From Thereva unica (taxonomy: Eukaryota; Arthropoda; Insecta; Diptera; Therevidae): a stretch of 64,000 bases of DNA. Both the position numbers and the translations under genes were made by a program. The notes beneath the pieces were generated by a model, which was not told where the DNA came from, did no database searches, and saw only the letters and a program-made list of their open reading frames with translations. Shown piece by piece: positions 54,936-64,000 of the stretch (position 1 is the first letter of the stretch; each line of letters starts with the position of its first letter). The stretch covers positions 85,402,543 to 85,466,542 of the forward strand of contig OX465281.1 in NCBI GenBank assembly GCA_949987705.1, given 5' to 3'.

Positions 54936-56082
54936 GAGCACCCCAGCAACGGCTCACGGGTAAAATTAGTTTTCACACCAATACCATTCACCGCCCATCA
55001 GGTGTGGTGTGAAACTAGTACAGGCATTCCAAGGCCTTATGTACCCACTTCCTTACGTAGACTAGCGTTCAACTCCGAACATAGTCTCTCTCATCCTGGT
55101 ATTCGTGCTACAAGACGAGCCGTTACCAAGAAATACTTCTGGCCATCGATCAATAAAGACTGCAATGAGTGGTCTCGATCATGCCTAGGTTGCCAAAAGT
55201 CCAAAGTTTCACGGCATACCAAATCTCCATTGGAAGCTTTCAAAGTTCCAAATAATAGATTTGACCATATCCATATGGATATAGTGGGACCCCTACCCCC
55301 ATCTCGTGGATACTCTTATATCTTAACGATAGTCGATAGATTCACGCGATGGCCGATACCCAATTCGGGATATCTCCGCTTCAACAGTGGCAAAGAAATT
55401 CGTCACTGAATTTGTCCCACGATTCGGCGTACCTGTTGAGATCACAACCGATCAAGGTACGCAGTTCGAATCGAAACTGTTCAATGAGGTGGCCAAATTA
55501 CTCGGCACTCATCGAATCCGGACAACCGCCTACCACCCACAAGCAAACGGGATGGTTGAACGGTTCCACAGGCAACTAAAAGCAGCCTTAATGGTAAGGG
55601 ACAACACTACTCATTGGAGTGAAGACTTGCCCTTTGTCATGTTAGGCATACGCACTGCAATTAAGACCGACTTACAATGCTCACCAGCCGAGCTCGTATA
55701 CGGTCAGAATCTGAGACTTCCCAATTCGATTTCTATCACAACCGATGAAAATCCAATTGAAGAATCAGAATTCCTCTCTCGCCTTCGTTCTCATATGCAG
55801 AACATTAAGGCAACACATCCTCGGCAACCCGTCCAAAAGGATGTCTATGTGCCAGAAGCCCTGGAGAACGCCGACTACGTTTTCATACGTGTCGACAGAG
55901 TTCGAAAACCTTTCGAACCTCCATACGAGGGCCCATATGAAGTAATCAAACGATTACGAAAACACTTCGTCGTCAAATTGAACGGCACAACCAAGTCAAT
56001 ATCCATTGACAGGCTAAAGCCAGCCTTCGGTTGTGACCGCGACAACGAAGCTAAGCCGTCTAAAGCGGTAACATTCCGTTAA
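54936..56082 (+). pseudogene. CsRn1-B integrase part, one frameshift
   Basis: Same frame as pol after the TAA: zinc site ([18 protein letters not shown]) and [12 protein letters not shown], up to about 55360 (TRWP). A small deletion there shifts the frame; the second part (55387-56082) has [29 protein letters not shown] and the C-terminal tail FIRVDRVRKPFEPPYEGPY. The lesion separates the catalytic acids, so this copy cannot make active integrase. Confidence 0.9.
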
Positions 56083-56105
56083 CGCTACGCTGGGGGGGGG
56101 GAGTA
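56083..56105 (+). other. Polypurine tract of CsRn1-B
   Basis: GGGGGGGGGGAGTA directly before the 3' LTR. Confidence 0.8.
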
Positions 56106-56464
56106 TGTAGTGACCGCGTAAAGTTTAATTACCAAACTTTACGCAATGTCACACAACAACTTCCGACACGATCAAAACGATCAGTCGGAACACTCAATCG
56201 ATCACCGAACGCAAAGTTCAGTGATCTTGCCGTTTTCCCCCGTCTATATCGGTATAGCCAATTTCCGGCCTCTCCGTTTTGACCATCGTGCAAAAAGGGT
56301 TCCTAAATTCGCGTCCTATATAAAAAAAACTTAATTATTAAGGTTTTATCAATTATACGCAAGTTATAGTGATTTTGTAATATTGTTTATATAAATTAAA
56401 TATCCGTTTGTGAATTTTAACAAAATTGGTGTTTTATTAACCACAACGTGGAGCAATAACTACA
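56106..56464 (+). repeat. 3' LTR of CsRn1-B
   Basis: 359 bp, one A longer than the 5' copy in an A run, with one substitution (AAATTAAA versus AAATAAAA). Confidence 0.92.
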
Positions 56465-57470
56465 AGGACTTTGTCCCCTACGTGAAGTGTGAGTGGGCGT
56501 ACGTTCCCATCATAATATGCCTTGGAGCGGTTTTTGCTGGCAAGTAGGTTCTTGCGGGCTAGGGCATAGGATTTTTGCAACTTATATCGCCGTTGATGGT
56601 AATAACTCTCGTGGTTGTAAAGTGGCTCCGGGTTACGTTTAAGGTTGGACGGGACGTCGGCAACGAAACCATATAGGCAGTCCATGGGGGTAAGTTTGGT
56701 CCCCTCGTGTACGCTATTATTGTACACGAACGCTGCCGTGCGCAAAAACTGGTCCCAATTGTTTGGGCTCTCATCTACAATGGTGCGTAGGTACTCGATC
56801 AGAGGCCTATGAGCCCGTTCTAGTGCACCATTGGACTGGGGGTGGTAGGCTGAGGTCTGAAGTTTCTTAACTTTTAAGAGCCTACATACACCCTTGAAGA
56901 GGTCACTCAGGAAATTTGATCCCTGGTCGGTGACTATTTGTTTAGGTATGCGGTAGCGCGTGACGATTTCGTCGAAGAAAATTTGTGCTACGGTTTGAGC
57001 TTCCCCATTGGGAATGGCATACCAGTCGACGAATTTTGTCAGGTTATCCTGGAAGGTTAGGATGTATTTATTTCCGGACTGGGTTTCTTCCAGGGGACCT
57101 ACTACGTCTAAATAGACTTTTTCGAAGGGCTTTTCTGCTCTGTCTGTAATAACCATGGGCATTCGGAATTGTCTAGAGGCCTTCATGGTTTGACATTTCT
57201 TGTACCTTCTTATGTAGCGAGTGATATCGCGGAACATGTGTCTCCACCAATATTTCCGACGTACGCGATTATATGTCTTAACGACTCCCTGGTGTCCGCC
57301 AAATGGGGAGTCGTGGTAGTCCTTCAGTATTGTAGTGATTTCTTCGGGACTTGTATTCACTTCAACTTTTCTTCGTAGCTCGTTGGAGCTATCTTTGGAG
57401 GCTTCGACGGGTTGGGGAATTTCCGTTTCAAAGTCTGTTTCTTTAGGCCCTTGGTCGATATTGGGGGCAA
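56465..57470 (-). pseudogene. Errantivirus-like integrase, main part
   Basis: Minus frame with the zinc site HDSPFGGHQG and YKKCQTMK, in which the first Cys of the usual CxxC pair appears to be Tyr. Core motifs: YLDVVGPLEET, VTDQGSNFLSD and YHPQSNGALERAHR. It ends at GDKVLVV where CsRn1-B is inserted. The remainder is at 46129-45955. Confidence 0.88.
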
Positions 57471-59310
57471 ATCTGGGTATATCAGCAGTGGTGGGGAGAC
57501 TAGAGAACGCTTCACGATTTGAAATGCTTCCTCGCATTTTGGCGTCCATGCAAATTTCACACCCTTTCTTAGTAAATTGGTTAGGGGGCTTACTATTTTA
57601 GAAAATTCTGGGATGAATTTTCTATAGTAGTTGGCAAGACCCAAGAAGGAGTGAACTTGCCTGACGGTTCGGGGTGCCGGGAAGCTTTGGACACACTCCG
57701 TTTTTCTGGGATCTGGGAGGGCTCCTTCTTCAGAGCATACATGGCCCAGATAGACTACTTCCTTTTTCAAGAACTGGCATTTTTCCGGTTGTAGCTTGAG
57801 GTTGTTTTCCCTCAACCGGTCGAATATGCGTCGTAGTTTGGAATTATGGTCCTCAAGGTTCTTACCATAGATGACTATGTCATCTAGGTAGACGAAACAT
57901 TCGAGGCCTTGTAGACCTGTGAGGACGTAATTCATTAGTCGTTGAAACGTAGCCGGTGCTCCTTTTAATCCGAACGGCATACGTTTAAACTCATAATGGC
58001 CATAGTTCGTGCTAAAGGCCGTCTTGGGGCGGTCCTGTGGTTCCACTAGTACCTGGTGGTAACCACTGGCCAAGTCGTGGGTAGAGAAGTATCTCGAGTG
58101 ATCGAGCTGGTCCAGGATGTCCTCGATCCTTGGTAAGGGATACGCATCACCTATTGTCTTTTCATTAATTTTGCGGAAGTCCACTACTACGCGCCATTTT
58201 TTCTCACCGTCGCACAGTGGGGCCCGCTCGTAGAAGTTCCTGCTCAAAACTCAATTTTCAAAATGTGGATATTATAAACAAAAAAATTGTATCATCGTAA
58301 TTGCAATTATGTATCAGATCACGTGCACAAATATTAAGCCGCTGACTGTTACTAGTCATCGAGCGCATGAGCTTAAAGTTTATGGTTTTGGCAAAAGAAT
58401 ATTTCTGCGACAACGTATGCATGTCTATGCGCGATTTAAAAACATTAATTTCTAACGATTAATGATAAAATCTAAGAAAGTGTATTATGTCGGTGATCAA
58501 GCAAGGTATGTTGATTCTTAAATAATTTAATATTATATTATAAGTTCATTGGTTTCTGATACAGGACTTAAAATTTGTTGTAGTGTGTATTTTTTTGTAG
58601 GGGGTTTTTTAAATGACATTTTCTCGAAAATGCGCAAAGTTCTATTTCTGAATCTTTTTTTATTCGAAAAGGAAGACTTTGGACACTAGTTAACCGAAAA
58701 AAGTAGCAATAGAACTTTGCGCATTTTCGAGAAAATGTCATTTAAAAAATTCCCTACAAAAAAATACATACTACCACAAATTTTAAGCCCTTTATCATAA
58801 ACCAATGAACTTATAATATAATACAAAATTATAGAAGAATCAAAATACCTTGCTTGATCACCGACATAACACACTTCCGTAGATTTCATCGTTAAACGTT
58901 AGAAATTAATGTTTTTATATCGCGCATAAACTGGTATTCCTTTTTCGCAGAAGTATTATTTTGCCTAAACTATGAACTTTATGCTCATGCGCTCGCTGAC
59001 TCATAGCAGTCAGCGACTTAATATTTTTACACGTGATCTGATACATTATTACAACTACAACGATACATTTTTTTTGAAAAATTTCCACATTTTGAAAATT
59101 GAGTTTTGAGCAGAACCTTCTACGAGCGGGCCCCACTGTGCGTCGGGGCCCGGTTTTTTCGGTACCACTAGGAGGGGTGAGTTCCACGGACTTTTAGTGG
59201 GTTGGACAATATCGTTGTCCAACATTTCTTTTAATTGGCCATTTATGACTTGCCTTTGTGTTTCGGGCAATCTATACATTTTTTGTTTAATGAATTGGTC
59301 GTAGACCATG
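57471..59310 (-). pseudogene. Errantivirus-like reverse transcriptase, split; RNase H missing
   Basis: The N-terminal part (59310-59146) reads IVQPTKSPWNSPLLVVPKKP; the catalytic part (58212-57471) has FSTHDLASGYHQ and FVYLDDIVIYG (near 57890) and SFLGLANYYRKFIP. Between them sits the 928-bp Transib-like element. After LVSPPLLIYPDL the sequence goes straight into the linker before integrase, so the RNase H domain (normally more than 100 residues) is deleted near 57470. Confidence 0.88.
58213..59140. mobile_element. Transib-like palindromic element with CACAGTG ends
   Basis: 928 bp with inverted ends CACAGTGGGGCCCGCTCGTA and a 5-bp CGTCG duplication (58208-58212, 59141-59145). Transib elements are known for CACWRTG-type ends and CGNCG targets, which both fit. 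Almost the whole element is one large hairpin: arms of about 430 bp (58213-58640 and 58715-59140) enclose a short loop. No transposase, so non-autonomous. Confidence 0.82.
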
Positions 59311-60597
59311 GGGATCTCATGTCTTAGAGCTTCCGTGTAGGTTAGCTTGTCCCCTTTTAAGTGGAATATGTCGGCATATTCGTAACAAAGACCCGTATGG
59401 ACCGCTTCTCTTCGGCCGTTAGAGGGTGTTCGAGGCTAAGTTCCTCGTCTAGTTGTTTGAAGCGCGTTTCTCGCTCAAGGTCCGGATCCTCATGGTCCGG
59501 GAATATGTATCGCAAATGACGGATGGAATCGATTTCCTTTTCATTCGTTCCAACTTCACTTTTGCCCTTTTTCCCTGGGGTATACCTTGCGGGATTGCAC
59601 CATTATTGGGTATACTTTGGAGCATTGCGTTAGATGACGATGGGGTACTGGCGTTCCTGAGACCGTCTGGTTCAGAGCCGGTAAGATACTCACATACGTC
59701 ATTAGCATTCCTTGGAGGCTTAGGGTTGTTGTTAGAGGCTAGATGAATAGTCGTGTAGTCTTTGATTGGGACGAGCGTAAGGGATAGGCTCGTCAGGACT
59801 ACTGGTTGGGTGTTAACGTTGATGAGACCAACATACACTGTTTTGTTCCAGTTGGCAAGAGGGAATTGGCGAGGAATACTCCTTCACTCGGCTCGTAAGA
59901 TTCACAGAGCATTTCCTCCTCTAACCTTAGTGGAATGGAGACCACCATTTGAAACCGGCTTGGTAGGCGAATGGATTTCTCCAATGCCACGTTATATTTG
60001 CCTGAATTGGCCTCATAGTCTTTGGAGTTGTTTTCCAACCTTGAACCATCTAGAGATAGGCAGCTGGTACTCCTCTCTGAGGGTACTTGGGAGACACCAC
60101 CGGGGTTTATCTCGGCTACTACGAGTTGAGATTCCCTGGTTTGGGTTTGCTCCTGCTGCTCTCTAGGGTTTGACTTGGCGGGTCCATTGCGTAAAGGAAT
60201 TGCAATTTCTACTGGGTTGATTCCGTGCGAGGATATCGCAGTGTTTGGTTTGGGCCTTCGACGTTACAATGTTTGGAAAGAAAGTTGTTTCCTAACAGGC
60301 CATCGTTAGGGATTTCTGGTGTATTATGCACAATTTGGAAGGTGCATGGGAGGGGGCGTTGAGAATGATGTTCCCCTGACAGCTCCCTAATGTTTTTCCT
60401 TGGCCGTATGGCGTTTGTAGTGTGCAATTTTTAGTTGGATCTGAGAGGTTAGGATCCTTTAGTTTTTTATGTTTTAATATACTGACCGCCGGTGTCCACT
60501 GCTAGGTCAGCTTTGCCGTTAAGGCTTATGTCTAGAGGAAGAGTGACGAGTGGTTCGGGCGCGTGAGGTCCCCCTTTTGTATTACTTTGTGAACTTA
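59311..60597 (-). pseudogene. Errantivirus-like protease and linker, broken frames
   Basis: Minus-strand VDTGG near 60490 marks the aspartic protease and IPNDGLLGNNFLS near 60300 its second conserved block. The following 900 bp, up to the reverse transcriptase, hold linker sequence in several frames. At least three shifts are needed to connect the pieces. Confidence 0.65.
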
Positions 60598-62739
60598 TTA
60601 TCGGGCCGGGGTTTCTTGGTCTGACTGCGGGGAGTTTCCCGCTTGTTGTGATTCCCAGCGCTGTCTTTGATGACAGTTATCCACGGTGTGGCCACGTCTG
60701 TGGCAGAACTCACATCTATATCTGATATTAAATACCGCTCTTGCGTTGTTGGATGCTTGTTGGCGGCCGTTTGGTTGGTTGGACCCGTTATTCATGGGTC
60801 GGTTGGTTGCTTGTCGGTTAGCACCCTGGTTGGAGGGTTGGTGGTCGGAGTAGCGGTAATTACCCATTTGTTGTGACCGCGGGTCTGGGTAACGCTTGTT
60901 ACCTTGGAACTGAGATCGTTGGTTGGGGTAACGATTATTATTATTATTATTATTATATGAAGGTCCCTGGTAGCGATTATTACCATTATTGTATGACGCC
61001 CCTGATTTTGGTAACGATTATTATTGTTAAATGAGGACCTTGGGGGCTCAACTGGTCGGGGGCAGTCCCTCGCGTCGTGCGAGTTGGACCTGCAGATTAT
61101 GCAGAATGGCGTGTTTTTACGTTTCAAACAGTCTGCATAAGTCAGCCCTCTATTTCTACAATAGCTACAGGTGATGTTTAAGGGTTTATTTTCATTTTTC
61201 TGCACGGGGCTTACAGTCGTTACCTGATGGGCGCTTGGTAGCGGCGGCTGTGGTGTGGTTTGAATGGGGTTTACTGTTGGGGCGTATGTTGTGTACATTT
61301 CCTGTGGGGTTATCTGGTTTGGGAGTATTGCTTGCGGCGTGGCTGGTGTTGGCGGGGCGGTGTACTGATTTGTACTGGGCGTATGTGTTGGGGCCATTTG
61401 GTAAATATTTTCCGACTTAGGGATAGGGACTGTTTGTCCATAAGGGTTGTATGCCGGTTGAGGCACTGTCATTTGATAGGAGGCATACATAGAATTTTGT
61501 TGTAGCTTCTCCATATCTAGTGCCTTTTGGGTTAGGCTATCCAATGTGTCTTCTCCCAGAGTCAGGAGATACTGGCAGAGGTGGGGGTTGTAACCCCACT
61601 TCGCAGGGCATTTTTCGCGAAGTCTTGTAGTTGGGCCTTTACGGCCGGTGCTGCCATCGCACCGTATTTAGTGGTGGCCGCTTCTTCACATAAAGACAAT
61701 TGTTGTTTGATCCTAGTTGTGTAGGCCGTGAGCGGCTCTAAGGGGAACTGGCGTAGTTGAATTAATTTGTTGACCAGTTCCTGATATGTTTCTCTAGGAA
61801 GATAGGTCCTGTTTAGGAGGTTTTCTGCCTCCTCAAAAGTGGCGGGTTGGGAGGAAGCAATAAGTTGATAGGCCTCTCCCCGAAGCCTAGTTGGGTAAAT
61901 TTGAATGAAGGCGGCCTTTTCTTGTTCTGTCAGGCACTGTAGTACCCGACGGCAACAGCCTAGGAACATTTGTAGTTCCGTTGCCATCGTCGAGTTTTGG
62001 CCGCCAGAGAAAAGAAGGACTAGTTGAGCCGTTAATTTGGCGACTTTGATATATTCGTCGGCCATGGCTGTAGGAGATTCTTTTAGTATTAAAGATTTGA
62101 CAAGATGACTGTCCTGAAAGGTCGCCTCCTCTTCTTCTAGGAGGGACAAGGAACGGGTGGATAATTCTATCCAGTCCGCAAGGAGGTCTATTGGGGCGTA
62201 ATCGGGTTCGGCGGTTCTGTGTTACTATTTTCACAATTGTCGCTATCCTCTATACTAGGCTTATCTACTACCTCAAGGGGGCGTGGGAGACAATTTTTAA
62301 AATTGAGGAGGTCCTGTTTAAATTTCAGGGCCTCTTCTTTGTAAGCTTCTAATTTAGCCTTTCTTTCTAGGCTGGCCATTCGGATTTGTTCATCCACGGC
62401 CTCAAAATGAACTATATTAAATTTGCCTGTCTCCTGCGCCCGCTTAAGTATATAATCTAATTTTGAAGTTAAACCTACTTGTTTTTCTCCTTCTCCTAGG
62501 ATTGTCCCACTTCGGAGACGTCTGGGGGATGTTTGGGGTGTTTCTGATGAAGTAGTTGGTTCCTGGTGTGTTGATAGTGGTGTTGAAGTCCCTCGCTGAG
62601 TTACCTGGCAGGATGCTGGGGTGTCGGTGGCTCCTGATAAAGTAGAGGGGCCTGGTGTGGTTAAGTCCCTCGATGGTTGGTGGTCCCTCGGAGGGGGAGT
62701 TTCTGGTTTGCTCGTGTCCCCTGGTTGGCCCTCGGACAT
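60598..62739 (-). pseudogene. Errantivirus-like gag, several frameshifts
   Basis: The minus frame starts at 62739 (MSEGQPGDTSKPETPPPR), continues in a coiled region (ASLERKAKLEAYKEEALKFK), then after shifts a capsid part (PTRLRGEAYQLIAS, LTAYTTRIKQQLSLCEEA) and two zinc-knuckle regions: CSYCRNRGLTYADC with CIICRSNSHDARDC, and CEFCHRRGHTVDNC near 60700. At least four frames are used, so it is not translatable as one protein. Confidence 0.8.
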
Positions 62740-62998
62740 AGGGCGTCTCCTGGGCAGGGATGAAGCCCACTAAAAGTCCCGCGATGTAAAAACTTTAGGG
62801 GGGTAAATGCGTGCTCGCCTGGAGCAGAGGCACCTATAGATGAGTACCCCCGAGCGTTGATTCGTGGAGGATCTGGGATATTTTACGCGCCGTAGCTGCA
62901 GACGCTAATACTGCCCCCAAGTCAGGCTCAGCCTTGGGTTGGTGGTCAAAGGAGCCTAGACCAGCAGTATTAACACCTTTTTTAGTTAGCGCACCCAG
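62740..62998 (-). other. Leader of the errantivirus-like element
   Basis: Non-coding between primer-binding site and gag. Confidence 0.6.
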
Positions 62999-62999
62999 A

Positions 63000-63017
63000 T
63001 CCTACCGGCTGCGCCAA
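63000..63017 (-). promoter_or_regulatory. Primer-binding site (tRNA-Ser)
   Basis: The minus strand reads TGGCGCAGCCGGTAGGAT, an 18-nt complement of the insect tRNA-Ser 3' end with CCA, as used by 297/17.6-type Gypsy elements. Confidence 0.88.
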
Positions 63018-63019
63018 AT

Positions 63020-64000
63020 GTTGTATAATTAAAAATATAACTCACCACACTTGTTATATAATGAAAACAACACGTTGTTATGTTTTACAATACAACACAC
63101 TTTATTCGTTTTTTTTTGCTTAAATTTTTATATTTCACTGAGCGGTAATAACCAGCAATTTTATGATTTACAACTTGTAACTTCCTAGCATTAATTCACT
63201 GTCTATAATAATATAATGTTTTATAAGTTCATTTATATTTATTTATATATTTAATTAAATTTATTTAATACAACTTTTAACTACGTGGTTTTTGTGTTTC
63301 TTTTTTTTAAACTTTTATTATTAAATACATTTTTTTTATTATATTTTAAATTTCCTCTTTTTTTGTTTTACTAAATATTTATTTTTTTTAAACATTCTAA
63401 CAATTTGATACAATTCTTATTTTATTTTCTCTACATGTATACACAATTTGCTTATTTTGCTTCATTATTTATTTACAACGTTTTTGTTTTTTTTTGGTTA
63501 ATATGTATTTTTTGTTTTAATTTGTAACCATACAAATGGTTTTTAACAAAAATTGAAAAAACAAAAACTACTATTTTACTAATATTTATTTTTTAAACAC
63601 TCTAACAATTTCATACAATTTTCATTTTATTTACTCTACATGTATACACAATTTGCTTATTTTTGATATGTAACCTCTACATGTATACACAATTTGCTTA
63701 TTTTTGATATGCGAAAGCCGCACCCGCCGACGACCGTGGTTAAGACAACACTCCCCTCATTAAAATCGCCACCCGCCGTGGTGGCAAGAAAAACAGACCC
63801 CACAGGTTGGGAAAAGCGCGCCCTTGAATTTGTTCCCACCTGCGCAACTTGTTTATCGCGCGCTTCTCACGCGTCGTTTTGCAATTTGCGCTAGATTATT
63901 CGGGTGGGTCAAATTACGCTTTTCCCAGATATTAAGGTGAAAAACTAGCCCCTAAGAGATATTACAAAACCATTCCCACGTTGAGGATTTTCGTTTTTTT
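63020..64000 (-). repeat. 5' LTR of the errantivirus-like element, outer end not placed
   Basis: Starts (plus orientation) at TGTTGTATAATT two bases after the primer-binding site and is very T-rich. Internal duplications: 63577-63660 repeats 63369-63452 (CTCTACATGTATACACAATT), and 41 bp is repeated in tandem at 63637-63718. The last 300 bp are GC-richer. I found no second LTR in the window to define its outer end. Confidence 0.55.

Larger units (their letters stand above)
46130..56464 (+). mobile_element. CsRn1-type Ty3/Gypsy retrotransposon B
   Basis: LTRs of 358 and 359 bp (46130-46487, 56106-56464) are nearly identical; I saw one indel and one substitution. A 4-bp AGGA duplication flanks it (46126-46129, 56465-56468). 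It carries tRNA-Trp-like priming and a CHCC Gag finger as in the first copy, but the two LTR families differ. It is inserted in the integrase of the minus-strand Gypsy. Its leader hosts a 4.8-kb DNA transposon. Pol has one stop and one frameshift. Confidence 0.93.
45195..64000 (-). mobile_element. Errantivirus-like Ty3/Gypsy element, minus strand, truncated and split
   Basis: Reads right to left: 5' LTR from 63020 rightwards (running off or near the window end), tRNA-Ser primer-binding site, gag, protease, reverse transcriptase, integrase, then an env remnant that stops near 45195. The 3' LTR is missing. It is interrupted by the Transib-like element (58213-59140) and by CsRn1-B (46130-56464, AGGA duplication). 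Several frameshifts and a missing RNase H show it is old. Confidence 0.88.

Noticed and set aside
58686..58889. Small minus ORFs in the Transib-like element as remnant transposase
   Set aside because: They lie in the palindromic arms, no RAG1-like motif is visible, and both arms give mirror ORFs.

Overview
The window reads as transposon-dense insect chromatin, most likely from a fly. The one clear host gene is an intact three-exon roadblock-type dynein light chain (robl) on the minus strand at 23549-24099, with a 97-residue product. Nearly everything else is transposable elements, many nested inside each other. I found no CRISPR array, rRNA, tRNA gene or bacterial-type operon. The tRNA-like strings are retrotransposon primer-binding sites (PBS; Tyr, Trp, Ser).

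Layout, left to right. 1-1870: 3' part of a PIF/Harbinger element, with a decayed transposase on plus and a Myb/SANT-like partner on minus. 2066-13862: a hAT-like fold-back element (perfect 8-bp target duplication ATATTAAC, ends CAGGGATCG) carrying 118-bp tandem repeats. A BEL/Pao retrotransposon (3074-11213) with identical LTRs and one 2479-codon gag-pol-env ORF sits inside those repeats. 14-23 kb: scattered MITEs, LINE and Tc1/mariner relics, a 300-360 bp tandem repeat, and possible small host exons at 14095-14456. 23.4-24.9 kb: robl, with a MITE about 340 bp upstream of its ATG.

About 25.8-44.8 kb: a second Harbinger with convergent MADF/BESS and transposase genes. Its transposase is split by an internally deleted Harbinger of the first family. 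Its flank holds a CsRn1-type Ty3/Gypsy element (CsRn1-A, 29713-44720). That element's pol is split by a second BEL element (BEL-2, 33173-41340), whose 3' LTR holds a Helitron (38631-40242). BEL-2 is odd: it keeps gag and protease, but reverse transcriptase, RNase H and integrase are replaced by an unrelated basic and coiled-coil reading frame.

About 45.2-64 kb: a minus-strand errantivirus-like Gypsy (tRNA-Ser PBS, env remnant) split by a second CsRn1 element (CsRn1-B, 46130-56464). That element contains an AGGGTGG-ended DNA transposon with a transposase I cannot place, then a TAGAGATG element, then a TTA-flanked MITE: five levels of nesting. Its reverse transcriptase is also split by a 928-bp palindromic Transib-like element (CACAGTG ends, target CGTCG).

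Target duplications, LTR lengths and reading frames agree across most of these junctions, so the insertion order can be read directly. The least damaged elements by eye are BEL-1 (identical LTRs, open ORF), CsRn1-A (identical LTRs) and BEL-2 (one LTR difference noticed).
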